In this document: positions 25,121 to 32,375 of the stretch, one piece after another
Numbering within the stretch: the first letter of the stretch is position 1
How the letters are laid out: every line of letters begins with the position of its first letter
Assembly (NCBI RefSeq): GCF_039537005.1
Contig: NZ_BAAAZR010000001.1
Location: forward strand, 1,116,001-1,180,000
Direction of reading: 5' to 3'
Length of the DNA stretch: 64,000 bases
Source: Sphaerisporangium flaviroseum
GTDB taxonomy: Bacteria > Actinomycetota > Actinomycetes > Streptosporangiales > Streptosporangiaceae
Program-made: the position numbers and the translations under genes
Notes under the pieces: generated by a model
What the model was told of the DNA's origin: nothing
The model's input: only the letters and a program-made list of their open reading frames with translations
Database searches by the model: none

Positions 25121-25516
25121 GTGCTAGCGTCCAGGTTCGTGAAAGAGAACGTCTATGTTGGGAACGCTCATGTGGATTCGGTCGCTGATCGTGGCTGGTT
25201 GCTTGGGCATTTCAAGTCAGCGGGTGACGTGACGCATAGTGAGGATGTCGAGGTCAAGTGGTACGTGTATCCTCGCGGTGATCAGCGTGCGCAATGGGTC
25301 ACCGGCGAGAAGCGTACCGCGCTCCTCATATTGATCAGCGGTCGTTTTCGTGTTGAACTGCCTGGCCGTAGCGTGCTTCTGGCGAGGCAGGGTGATTACG
25401 TGGTGTGGGGGCGTGGCGTCGATCACTCCTGGTTCGCCGAAGAGGAGTCAGTCGTGCTTACTGTCCGGTGGCCGTCGATTGCGGGTTATGCGGTTCCCGA
25501 TGCGGCCTGTGAGTAG
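25121..25516 (+). CDS. Small cupin-fold protein
   Basis: 131 aa. A central beta-barrel pattern (VEVKWYVYPRGDQRAQW ... TALLILISGRFRVELPGRSVLLARQGDYVVWGRGVDHSWFAEEESVVLTVRW) matches a single cupin domain; of the usual metal ligands the late His (VDHSW) is clear, but the first motif is weak. GTG 25121 is preceded by GAGAGG. Codon use is visibly lower in GC than in neighbours (GTT, GAT and CGT are frequent), which together with its place between tRNA-Tyr and the tRNA 3' copy suggests acquisition. Function unknown. Confidence 0.7.
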   Translation: MLASRFVKENVYVGNAHVDSVADRGWLLGHFKSAGDVTHSEDVEVKWYVYPRGDQRAQWVTGEKRTALLILISGRFRVELPGRSVLLARQGDYVVWGRGVDHSWFAEEESVVLTVRWPSIAGYAVPDAACE

Positions 25517-25850
25517 TTGTCCGGGCAGAGCGAATTGGCTAGCGGTGGCATGCCGGATAATCACAAGTACAGCCAAGAGGGCGGGCAACGACGGATGTCC
25601 GCGAACCGTCCACGGACAGCACGCGCGCCGGTCGAGGCCCCAAAGCTTGATCGAATCGTCTTTTTAATCCGCAGGTCTGGGGGTTCAAGGTTTGAAGCAT
25701 GGCCCTGCCGGCCGCTAGGCCGAGAGGAGGACCTCGGACGAGGGTCGCTTCAAAATCCGGAATATTTCCGGAACGCACCTCTGCGGGGCGAGCCGCATAT
25801 ATGGCTCAGCCGCAGTCCAGCGCACTTGTTTGAGCTGGAACGGTAACGCC
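25517..25850. other. Intergenic, no gene; possible second tRNA-like relic
   Basis: No credible frame. A segment at about 25660-25700 (CTTTTTAATCCGCAGGTCTG then a TTCAAG box) resembles the anticodon-to-T-arm part of a tRNA-Lys but does not fold into a complete tRNA. The rest is unremarkable. Confidence 0.35.
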
Positions 25851-25902
25851 CTGTAAACCGTCGGCTCAGCCTACCCAGGTTCGAACCCTGGACCTGCCAC
25901 CA
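25851..25902 (+). repeat. Displaced 3' half of tRNA-Tyr, probable attachment-site remnant
   Basis: The sequence from CTGTAAA through the variable arm (CCGTCGGCTCAGCCTAC), an intact T arm CCAGG-TTCGAAC-CCTGG and the acceptor strand ACCTGCCACCA repeats the 3' half of the tRNA-Tyr gene 1.2 kb upstream. The 5' half is absent. The T stem differs from the real gene at compensating positions, so this copy came from another genome rather than by local duplication. That is what an att site of an integrated element looks like. Confidence 0.75.
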
Positions 25903-25906
25903 GCAG

Positions 25907-25937
25907 AAACCCCAGTTCAGAGGCCCTCCGGGGTTTT
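25907..25937 (+). terminator. Terminator hairpin after the tRNA remnant
   Basis: AAACCCC / GGGGTTT stem with a 16-nt loop followed by TTCGG. It lies 4 bp after the tRNA 3' copy and probably travelled with it. Confidence 0.55.
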
Positions 25938-26084
25938 CGGGGACATGCAGCGTAGGCCCCCCTGTTGTAGCCGCTCAGGGATATACGCGGGATGGATCTT
26001 GGTGCGTCTTCCCAGGTCAGGGCTCATGTACGGGATGGCTGCGGGATGAAACCGCAGTCCTGCGATCGTAGGCCGTGAACGCCG

Positions 26085-26113
26085 AAGGGTCCCAGCCTCT
26101 GCCAGGACCCCTC
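26085..26113 (-). terminator. Hairpin downstream of the 26128 gene
   Basis: GGGTCC / GGACCC inverted repeat with a 12-nt loop, flanked by A/C and T runs, located 15 bp past the stop of the minus-strand gene. Could act as a terminator. Confidence 0.45.
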
Positions 26114-26127
26114 GTCTTGTGCAGTCT

Positions 26128-26361
26128 TCACGCGGACCTCAGACGCTCCGCGATCCATTGATGGCCGGCATCCCAACTCGTGAACTGCTCCAAGTGCTCG
26201 CCACTCTGGGCATCGAAGATGTGATACCGACGCTTGCCTTCCTTGCCCGTGCGGATCAGGTCATAGGACCCTTCGTGTGACCGGTACCAGATGCACTCGC
26301 CCTCAGGGGCCGGACGTGATGCGTATGTGTACGCGTACTCACTAACCGTTGTGTCTGACAT
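26128..26361 (-). CDS. Small hypothetical protein
   Basis: 77 aa, not recognised. The sequence (MSDTTVSEYAYTYASRPAPEGE ... FTSWDAGHQWIAERLRSA) is of ordinary composition, with aromatic residues spaced as in a small alpha/beta domain. A GGAGGG lies about 15 nt before ATG 26361, somewhat far. GC content is lower than average, consistent with the surrounding element-like region. Downstream hairpin supports a transcription unit. Confidence 0.55.
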   Translation of the reverse strand: MSDTTVSEYAYTYASRPAPEGECIWYRSHEGSYDLIRTGKEGKRRYHIFDAQSGEHLEQFTSWDAGHQWIAERLRSA

Positions 26362-26477
26362 GGGCGTGATCGTAACCCTCCGATGCCCAACTCCGACAGG
26401 TATGGGAGTGCGAGCTTCATGCCGCTAGGGCATCATTGATTTCTCCGATTGGCGATCACCTATTGTCCATCGACTAT

Positions 26478-27041
26478 TTACGGTACGGCGTCGAGTGGGT
26501 TTGAGGGCTCGTAGTAGTCCTCGAACAGATCCTCGTCATCCAACTCGTCGTAGTCGTCGAGTGGCACGGACTCGGAGATGAAGTCCATAGATTCCGGGCC
26601 TCCCCAAATGTCGGCGATCGGGACGCTGACGGCGACCGGGGGGACTTCAGGCCGCTCCGTGCCTCCCCACACGTCGCCGATCCCTGTCGGGATGTCGACG
26701 GACGCAGCGGGTGGCCCCAGGGCGGTGGCGGGTGGCCCCGGGTCGAAGTCGGCTGGGGCGGGGTCGGGTGGCCCCGGGTCGAAGTCGGCTGGGGCGGGGG
26801 CGGGTGGCCCCGGGTCGAAGTCGGCTGGCTCCGGGGCAGGTTCCGGGTCTACGGCCGGTGCCTGTTCATCCATGTCTGCTGCGTCAGTGGTGTTGTCGGC
26901 AAGATCACCCGCTGGCTGCACGGATGCCTTTTGCTCGGATTGCTTGTCGTCATCGGACTCAGCGCGAGCGGCGGATGGCGCTGCAATCGAGAGAAACGCT
27001 ATTGAAACAGCTGTGATGCCTAGACGTGTATATTTTTTCAT
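26478..27041 (-). CDS. Secreted acidic Pro-rich repeat protein
   Basis: 187 aa. An N-terminal Sec signal peptide ends with APSAARA (cleavage near residue 27). The middle contains three copies of a 12-residue unit PADFDPGPPAPA (36-bp DNA repeats at about 26711-26830). The C-terminal half has two related segments, IGDVWGGTERPE and IADIWGGPESMD, and a very acidic end (DDYDELDDEDLFEDYY). Start ATG 27041 has GAAGGATAG upstream. No known family; a cell-wall or extracellular Ca-binding role would be conjecture. Confidence 0.7.
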   Translation of the reverse strand: MKKYTRLGITAVSIAFLSIAAPSAARAESDDDKQSEQKASVQPAGDLADNTTDAADMDEQAPAVDPEPAPEPADFDPGPPAPAPADFDPGPPDPAPADFDPGPPATALGPPAASVDIPTGIGDVWGGTERPEVPPVAVSVPIADIWGGPESMDFISESVPLDDYDELDDEDLFEDYYEPSNPLDAVP

Positions 27042-27245
27042 CGCCTATCCTTCGTGAAGTAGCGGATCAGCACAATGGGGGATACCCCTACTGTTGTCGG
27101 AAGTACGGTGACACGCTGACTTATAGTGGCTTTATGCCGAAAAGAGATCTTCGGTAGTTGTGTCGCTGAAGATGGGAAACCGTCGGTCACGTGTTGGCAA
27201 GCACGCTGGAGAGTCACCTCGCGGTTTGCCTGTACCTCTTGCGCG

Positions 27246-27480
27246 TCACGCCGCCAGGGCGTTATCGATCCTGCGGTTGGCGATCTCCCGCTGTCCGTCG
27301 ACGCACTTGGCGTACACGCGGAGCAGGACGTCAACGTTGTGCCCGGCCCGCTCTGCCACGTCGGGAGTCGGCACGCCTGCGTTCAGCCAGAGTGAGACGG
27401 CCGCGTGCCGAAGGTCGTACGGCCGGCGCGCCAGCGGTGAGGCGACTTGGGCGGGGGAGAAGGCCAGTGTCCGGGCCTCC
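27246..27480 (-). pseudogene. C-terminal remnant of a tyrosine recombinase (integrase)
   Basis: The minus strand encodes about 77 residues ending at a TGA: SPAQVASPLARRPYDLRHAA, then SLWLNAGVPTPDVAERAGHN and DVLLRVYAKCVDGQ. This is the C-terminal catalytic part of AICE/phage-type integrases, with Arg of DLRH, the H of AGHN and the active Tyr in RVYAK. Upstream the frame loses similarity, so the N-terminal two thirds are gone. It is the clearest relic of an integrative element near tRNA-Tyr. Confidence 0.8.
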
Positions 27481-27705
27481 TGCCTGCTACTCCTGACCGG
27501 TGCCGTGGTCGAGGGCGCGGTGTTCGTGCTGTGGCCTCTGATCCCCGCTCGCCGCGATGACGGGGCTGGGCTGGTGGGCTGCCGCGGTCGGAGCTCGACC
27601 GCTGGATCGAGGACAACTCCTGATGACGACGGTGAGCCGGCCCCCGCACCACCGAGCTGGAGATCACTGAGCCGGCTTACGCGCGCGATCTGATGCGCGT
27701 CGGCG

Positions 27706-27813
27706 TCAGTCGGCCTCTTGGGGCAGTCGCAGGGCCTCGCTGATCAGCTTTCTGGCTGTGGCGTCCTGACCCGAGATGCACTTGGCGTAGACCCGCAGGA
27801 GCACCTTCACGCT
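27706..27813 (-). pseudogene. Second integrase tail remnant
   Basis: About 37 codons on the minus strand (AHSVKVLLRVYAKCISGQ ... ISEALRLPQEAD) followed by TGA. The RVYAKC segment with the catalytic Tyr matches the tail of the same integrase class but differs from the 27246 remnant, so a second, independent element is implied. It begins directly where the DinB/maleylpyruvate-isomerase-like gene ends. Confidence 0.7.
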
Positions 27814-27821
27814 GTGCGCGG

Positions 27822-28445
27822 CTATTGGGAGAACCGCGGCGCGGCTTCGCCCTCGAGTCGGCCTGGTGGCAGGCGTCGGCCGCAGAGGACGAGGAGCAGG
27901 TCCTGTGCGAGGCCCCTGAGGGGTGTTCCTGTGCCGTGGCTCCAGTCGAGGTCGGTCGCCTGCAACGAGACCCCCGCAAGGTCGGTGCCGAAGAACGCGA
28001 TGTTCTTGGGCCGCATGCCGGTCAGCACCATGGCGACCCGCTCGGGCGGAACCTGACGGTTCAGCCCCGCACCCACCGTGATGTCGAGTCCGTGGATGAC
28101 GTCGTGCGAGAGGGCTCCGTGGACGCCTCCACCGGGAGGTGCCCATGGGTGTGCGACGTTGTCCCGCAGCGACGCGAGCAGCTTCTCGGGTGACAACTTG
28201 GCGGCGTCGCGGCGCGCGCACTGATCGGCCATGCGATTGAAGTTTCCGCGAGCCTTCGCCAGTTCGAGCAAGGTCCGGCCGAGCGAGGTCCGGAAGGGCA
28301 TCGTGGTGTGGGCGACCACCTCGCGGACCCTCCAGTTGTCACACAACGTGGGCGCGTCCCACTGTTCTGGCCGAAGGCTGGCGAGCAGGTCTGCCTGTTC
28401 GCCGCGTTCCGCGACCACCGCGGCCCGAACATCATCTTCATTCAT
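27822..28445 (-). CDS. Maleylpyruvate isomerase/DinB-like protein
   Basis: 207 aa. Four-helix bundle of the mycothiol-dependent metalloenzyme type: early LLASLRPEQWDAPTLCDNWRVREVVAHT, with the His of VVAHT and later His in ALSHDVIHGLDI as metal ligands, and the C-terminal GTGTPLRG segment. The exact reaction in this subgroup is unknown. ATG 28445 has AGGAGGCAAGTA upstream. It is divergent from the ECF sigma gene. Its stop lies at the edge of an integrase remnant, so the last few residues may have been replaced by element insertion. Confidence 0.85.
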   Translation of the reverse strand: MNEDDVRAAVVAERGEQADLLASLRPEQWDAPTLCDNWRVREVVAHTTMPFRTSLGRTLLELAKARGNFNRMADQCARRDAAKLSPEKLLASLRDNVAHPWAPPGGGVHGALSHDVIHGLDITVGAGLNRQVPPERVAMVLTGMRPKNIAFFGTDLAGVSLQATDLDWSHGTGTPLRGLAQDLLLVLCGRRLPPGRLEGEAAPRFSQ

Positions 28446-28566
28446 TACTTGCCTCCTGTGGTTCAGCGCACAGGTCAGTCGCGCGCTCTCTGTATGGGTA
28501 CGAGCGCGGCGCCGGAAAGTCATCGGTCGGCGCCGTACTGTCGGTGACGGTGCATATGGTCGAGGG

Positions 28567-29556
28567 GTGGTGGATACCTCGACCGACGAAGGCTCCCGGC
28601 TGGAGCCGTTTCGGTCTGAACTGACCGGTTACTGCTACCGGATGCTCGGCTCCGGCTTCGACGCCGAAGACGCGGTGCAGGAGACGCTGCTGCGTGCCTG
28701 GCGGTCGTTCGATCGCTACGACGAGCAGCGGGCGTCGTTACGAACGTGGCTCTACAGCATCGCCACCAACATCTGCCTCGACATGCTGCGCAGCTCACAG
28801 CGCCGCGCCCTCGCCATGGATCTCAGCCGGGCGGTGGAGGCCGGGTCGGGCATCGGCGAGCCGGCGTCGGAGCAGATCTTGATCCACCCTATTCCGGACG
28901 CCCTTGTGCTGCCGATGGGCAGCGATCCGGAAGGGCTGGCCGTGCAGCGCGAAACGATTCGCCTGGCGTTCGTCGCCGCGCTGCAGCACCTGCCGCCGCG
29001 GCAGAGGGCTGTGCTGATCCTGCGCGATGTGCTGGCCTGGAAGGCCGAGGAGGTCGCACATCTCCTGGAGACCACCACCGCATCGGTGAACAGCGCGTTG
29101 CAGCGGGCGAGGTCGACGCTGAAAACGGTCGACGTCATGCCTGGCGAGCCGTTCCGGCCGTCCGACCCCACTCAGCGCGAGCTGCTCACTCGTTACTGCG
29201 GCGCGTTCGAGCGTCACGATGTCGCCGCGCTCGTGGCACTGATCCACGAGGACGCCACGATGTCGATGCCTCCCTTCACCTGGTGGCTTCGTGGCCGTGA
29301 CCAGATCAGGCTGGCGCTGCTGGACCCGGAGGCGTCCTGCGCGGGCGCACGCCTCGTCCCGACCGCGGCGAACGGCTCGCCGGCGTTCTGGCAGATGCGG
29401 CCCGGACCCGACGGTGGCTACGCGCCCTTCGGGCTGATCATCCTCGATGTGTTCGAGGGTCTGGTCAGCGGCATCACCACATACCTCGACGCCGACCGGC
29501 TGATCCGGCTGTTCGGCCCTCCGGTGGTCTCCCAGCCGCTCGAAACGCTGCTGTGA
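28567..29556 (+). CDS. ECF sigma factor with C-terminal SnoaL-like domain
   Basis: 329 aa. Region 2 (residues about 10-80: GYCYRMLGSGFDAEDAVQET ... LRAWRSFDRY) and region 4 (about 130-185: LPPRQRAVLILRDVLAWKAEE, then VNSALQRARSTL) are complete; a SnoaL-like domain (about 200-329, including MPPFTWWLRGRD) follows. This layout is that of SigG/TIGR02960-type ECF factors, where the C-terminal domain regulates activity in place of an anti-sigma factor. The start is uncertain between GTG 28567 and GTG 28570. It is divergent from the DinB-like gene and followed by a glyoxalase-fold gene that may be a target. Confidence 0.9.
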   Translation: MVDTSTDEGSRLEPFRSELTGYCYRMLGSGFDAEDAVQETLLRAWRSFDRYDEQRASLRTWLYSIATNICLDMLRSSQRRALAMDLSRAVEAGSGIGEPASEQILIHPIPDALVLPMGSDPEGLAVQRETIRLAFVAALQHLPPRQRAVLILRDVLAWKAEEVAHLLETTTASVNSALQRARSTLKTVDVMPGEPFRPSDPTQRELLTRYCGAFERHDVAALVALIHEDATMSMPPFTWWLRGRDQIRLALLDPEASCAGARLVPTAANGSPAFWQMRPGPDGGYAPFGLIILDVFEGLVSGITTYLDADRLIRLFGPPVVSQPLETLL

Positions 29557-29629
29557 CGCCGATGAGTTTCGTGACGCCACGGCGTATCACTGTGGACAGC
29601 TGCTCGAAATGCGAACCGGAGGAGCGGAC

Positions 29630-29992
29630 ATGACGACTGTCCAGGCCATCATCACCACGCCCGACGTGGCCCGGCTGCAAACATTCTACGAGCGCCTGCT
29701 CGGGGCGGTGGAAGTGCGCCGCTTCCCCGGCGATGGACCCGTCTTCTTCGTCGGCCTGAAGGTGGGCGACTCGGAGCTCGGACTGGTCAACGAGGCGGCG
29801 ACGGATCTGTCCGCAGCCCAGCGGATCCTGCTGAGTGTGGACGTCGACGATGTCGACGGGTTGCTGGACCGGGTGGAGGCGGCCGGCGGACGCCTGCTCG
29901 GCCCATCGAACGATATGCCATGGGGACAACGAGTGGCCCACATCCACGACCCTGACGGAAACATGGTCAACCTGACCCAGCTCCTCCGGTAA
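29630..29992 (+). CDS. VOC (glyoxalase/bleomycin-resistance fold) protein
   Basis: 120 aa with two beta-alpha-beta-beta-beta modules: VQAIITTPDVARLQTFYERLL and VDVDDVDGLLDRVEAAGGRLL ... DPDGNMVNLTQLL. The Glu/His metal pattern is incomplete (HIHDPDGN has the usual turn), so the activity is open. ATG 29630 has GGAGGAGCGG upstream. It lies 73 bp after the ECF sigma gene on the same strand. Confidence 0.85.
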   Translation: MTTVQAIITTPDVARLQTFYERLLGAVEVRRFPGDGPVFFVGLKVGDSELGLVNEAATDLSAAQRILLSVDVDDVDGLLDRVEAAGGRLLGPSNDMPWGQRVAHIHDPDGNMVNLTQLLR

Positions 29993-30002
29993 AGCGTTGG
30001 AT

Positions 30003-30434
30003 CGACGGCTTGATACGGCCACCGTGCCCTCGTCGCTTGCCTTACCCCATTCGCTGAAGGGCCTTCTCGCGGCGCTCGGCCACCCTGGACCCCGACTCCC
30101 GGCGCGCCATCCGGCGCAGGACGAGAACGCGTCCCGGCTGTCGGAGGGCACGGTGCTCGCCGCCGTGTTCGTCAACGTCAACCTTGACCAGAGCTTCGTC
30201 TACGCCGTCGACGGCCGGGTCGTCGAGACCTTCGAGCCCGACTACCCGGAGACCGACGTGGCCGAGCTGCTACCCCACCTGCATGCTCTCGGCATGCCGA
30301 CGGACGGCGAGGAGTACGAGGGCGACTCCATCCTCGCCGGCCTGGCACTCGCCGAACGCGTCACCGGCGTGCGGCTGACCTCGCAGCACATCGGCAGCCC
30401 GCGGTTCGTCGCGGACGTCGCGCCCCGGCGCTGA
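30003..30434 (+). pseudogene. DUF6461-like C-terminal fragment
   Basis: From about 30130 the frame reads VFVNVNLDQSFVYAVDGRVV, then ETFEPDYPETD and GLALAERVTGVRLTSQHIGS, the second half of DUF6461-type proteins of actinomycetes (about 190 aa). The part before it is not similar and there is no convincing start or ribosome site; the nearest starts are TTG/GTG at about 29997-30022. I read it as a gene whose 5' part was lost, possibly when the VOC gene was joined to it. Confidence 0.5.
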
Positions 30435-30532
30435 GTGTCATCGTCCGACCAGGCGGAAAGGGTGGCGCACCGGGTCGGAATGTAGATGCGCTGTCTCCGG
30501 CGTGACAGGGGTGACCTGTGGGAGGATTGCGA

Positions 30533-30604
30533 ATGCTGGGAAAGTATGTGGAGTTTCCGGACAAGGTGCTTTCGGAACTGCTGAAGTTGCGCGCCACGAT
30601 TTAG
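30533..30604 (+). CDS. Possible 23-aa peptide ahead of the membrane protein gene
   Basis: ATG 30533 is preceded by GGGAGGAT at good distance and opens a 23-codon frame (MLGKYVEFPDKVLSELLKL...) with an amphipathic helix pattern. It ends 16 bp before the start of the 301-aa membrane protein gene, so it could be a leader peptide. Support is only the ribosome site and composition. Confidence 0.3.
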   Translation: MLGKYVEFPDKVLSELLKLRATI

Positions 30605-30620
30605 AGCAGAGAGGTTCGGC

Positions 30621-31526
30621 ATGGACCGCGACGGCCCCCCGAGTTCCCACGAAGAGGATCCTCTCCAGCAGATCGATCCTTTAGGTATCGAGTGGAAGAG
30701 CGAACCGGAGCGCCCGCGCGGCGACGTGCTGTCCGACGGTTGGACGCCCGGAGACGAACCCGCTCGTGCCGGGAGCGACGACTCGTCCGACCTCGTCTGG
30801 GCGGACCAGGAGCGGGCCGAGGACCCCGAACAGTCCGAAAGCCTCGAAGGCTACGAGCATCTCTACCGCCCCGAAGGCTACGAGGTGTCCCACGACGACG
30901 AGCGGTCCGACGGCTACGAGCGGTCCGACGACGAGAACTGGGACCCTGACGGGGAGCACGACCCCGATGGGGAAGGGGGCCGCGGCTTCCTCGGTCCGGG
31001 CTGGACCGGCGATCTGGAGGAGGAGAAGGGCAACAAGAACAAGCAGCTCATCCTCGCCCTGGTGGCGATCGTCGTGCTCGCGGTCGCGGGCGGCTGGATC
31101 GTGTCGTCCTCGGTCGGCTCCAGTCCGGAGGCGGCGTGCTCGACCCCCGGCAACTGCGCCTCGGTCGAGCAGCAGGACCCCGCGCTGACCGACAGCCCGA
31201 CCGTCGGCCCCAGCCTCACCGACCCGGCCGCCGAGTCCACCGCCGGCCCGGAGGAGACGACGTCACCCAGCGAGACGCCCACGCCGACGACATCCCAGGT
31301 ACGACAGACCCGCCAGCCCACGTCCCGGCCGACACCGACGCGCACCCGCGTCCACTCGCCCAAGCCGTCGTCGCCGAGGTCCAGCAGCCGCCCGCAGCCG
31401 GAGGACCAGCCAACCGAGGACAACCCCAAGCCGTCCCCCACACCCGCGCCAACCACGCAGGCGCCCAAGCCTGCTCCCAGCCCGACGAAGTCCCAGGGCG
31501 GCGGGGTGCTCGACTGGCTGTTCTGA
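30621..31526 (+). CDS. Single-pass membrane protein with acidic N-terminal and Pro/Ser/Thr-rich outer domain
   Basis: 301 aa, no known family. Residues 1-140 are strongly acidic and hydrophilic with ERSDGYERSDDE repeats; a single membrane helix (LILALVAIVVLAVAGGWIV) lies at about 142-163; residues 175-295 are Pro/Ser/Thr-rich, as in glycosylated wall-spanning segments. A Cys pair (ACSTPGNCAS) just outside the membrane could form a disulfide. The positive-inside rule (KNKNK before the helix) puts the N terminus in the cytoplasm. ATG 30621 has GAGAGG upstream. Confidence 0.75.
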   Translation: MDRDGPPSSHEEDPLQQIDPLGIEWKSEPERPRGDVLSDGWTPGDEPARAGSDDSSDLVWADQERAEDPEQSESLEGYEHLYRPEGYEVSHDDERSDGYERSDDENWDPDGEHDPDGEGGRGFLGPGWTGDLEEEKGNKNKQLILALVAIVVLAVAGGWIVSSSVGSSPEAACSTPGNCASVEQQDPALTDSPTVGPSLTDPAAESTAGPEETTSPSETPTPTTSQVRQTRQPTSRPTPTRTRVHSPKPSSPRSSSRPQPEDQPTEDNPKPSPTPAPTTQAPKPAPSPTKSQGGGVLDWLF

Positions 31527-31644
31527 GCGATCGGCCGGCTGCCTCAAGCCCAACAGCAAGCAGCCGGGCAGCCCGACGCGAAGGTTCCCAGACGGCTTCG
31601 GAGAGCCTTCACCCGCGGAGCGTCACCTGAAGGGTGAGGGCCGG

Positions 31645-31810
31645 AAGATGAGTACACGGGTACGCCCTCGCCGTCTTCGGGCTGCTCGAAGTCAGGGATC
31701 ATGCGCATACCCGGAGGCGACCGCCTACGGTTCGGTCCGATGATCTGAGCGTGTAGCCACGGTCCTTCGTCGAGCTCGACGATGGCTACCACGGTGCGGC
31801 GTCCTAGGGC
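31645..31810 (-). pseudogene. DUF35 OB-fold fragment
   Basis: About 50 minus-strand codons (RRTVVAIVELDEGPWLHAQI, GMRMIPDFEQPEDGEGVPVY) match the OB-fold of DUF35 proteins, which partner thiolase-like enzymes. The N-terminal zinc-ribbon part and a start are missing. Likely the remnant of a deleted gene. Confidence 0.5.
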
Positions 31811-31870
31811 TGTATCTGACACTCTGGTCGGAACTGCAGGAAGCATGATCAACCTGAGACTGGAGGACGC

Positions 31871-32224
31871 ATGATCAACGGCGCGCATGTGATCGTTTAT
31901 AGTCGGGATGCGGAGGCCGACCGGACGTTCATCCGCGACGTGCTCGGGTTCGCCCATGTCGATGCCGGTGATGGCTGGCTGATCTTCAAGCTGCCGCCGG
32001 CCGAGGTCGCTGTGCATCCCACCGATGGACAGACCCAACACGAGTTGTACTTGATGTGTGACGACATCGAGACCACGCTGGTAACGCTGAGCGCAAAGGG
32101 AGTCGAGGTCTCCCCGGTCACAAACGCGGGCTGGGGGTCGCTGGCCTCGATCAAGCTACCGAGCGGGTCCCACCTGTCGCTCTACCAACCACGGCATCCA
32201 GTGGCGTACAACCTCGACCACTGA
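31871..32224 (+). CDS. VOC (glyoxalase-fold) protein
   Basis: 117 aa. Glyoxalase-type beta-alpha-beta-beta-beta repeats: AHVIVYSRDAEADRTFIRDVLGFAHVDAGDGWLIF in the first and ELYLMCDDIETTLVTLSAKGVEV in the second module. His5 and Glu24-like positions are not fully conserved. ATG 31871 follows CTGGAGGACGC. It stands alone between a pseudogene fragment and a convergent oxidoreductase gene. Substrate unknown. Confidence 0.8.
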   Translation: MINGAHVIVYSRDAEADRTFIRDVLGFAHVDAGDGWLIFKLPPAEVAVHPTDGQTQHELYLMCDDIETTLVTLSAKGVEVSPVTNAGWGSLASIKLPSGSHLSLYQPRHPVAYNLDH

Positions 32225-32375
32225 GCGCTGTTGTGCCACGCTAACGGTCCCAAGCCGTACCCACCATGGCCGAGTGCCGGGCTGAGGAGTTTGTTCGATC
32301 TGTGGCAGGTCGCCGTTGTCGTGTAGCGTTCCCGGCTGTGCGGCTGAGCCCTGGCCGCGACGTGCGGCCGCGGAT

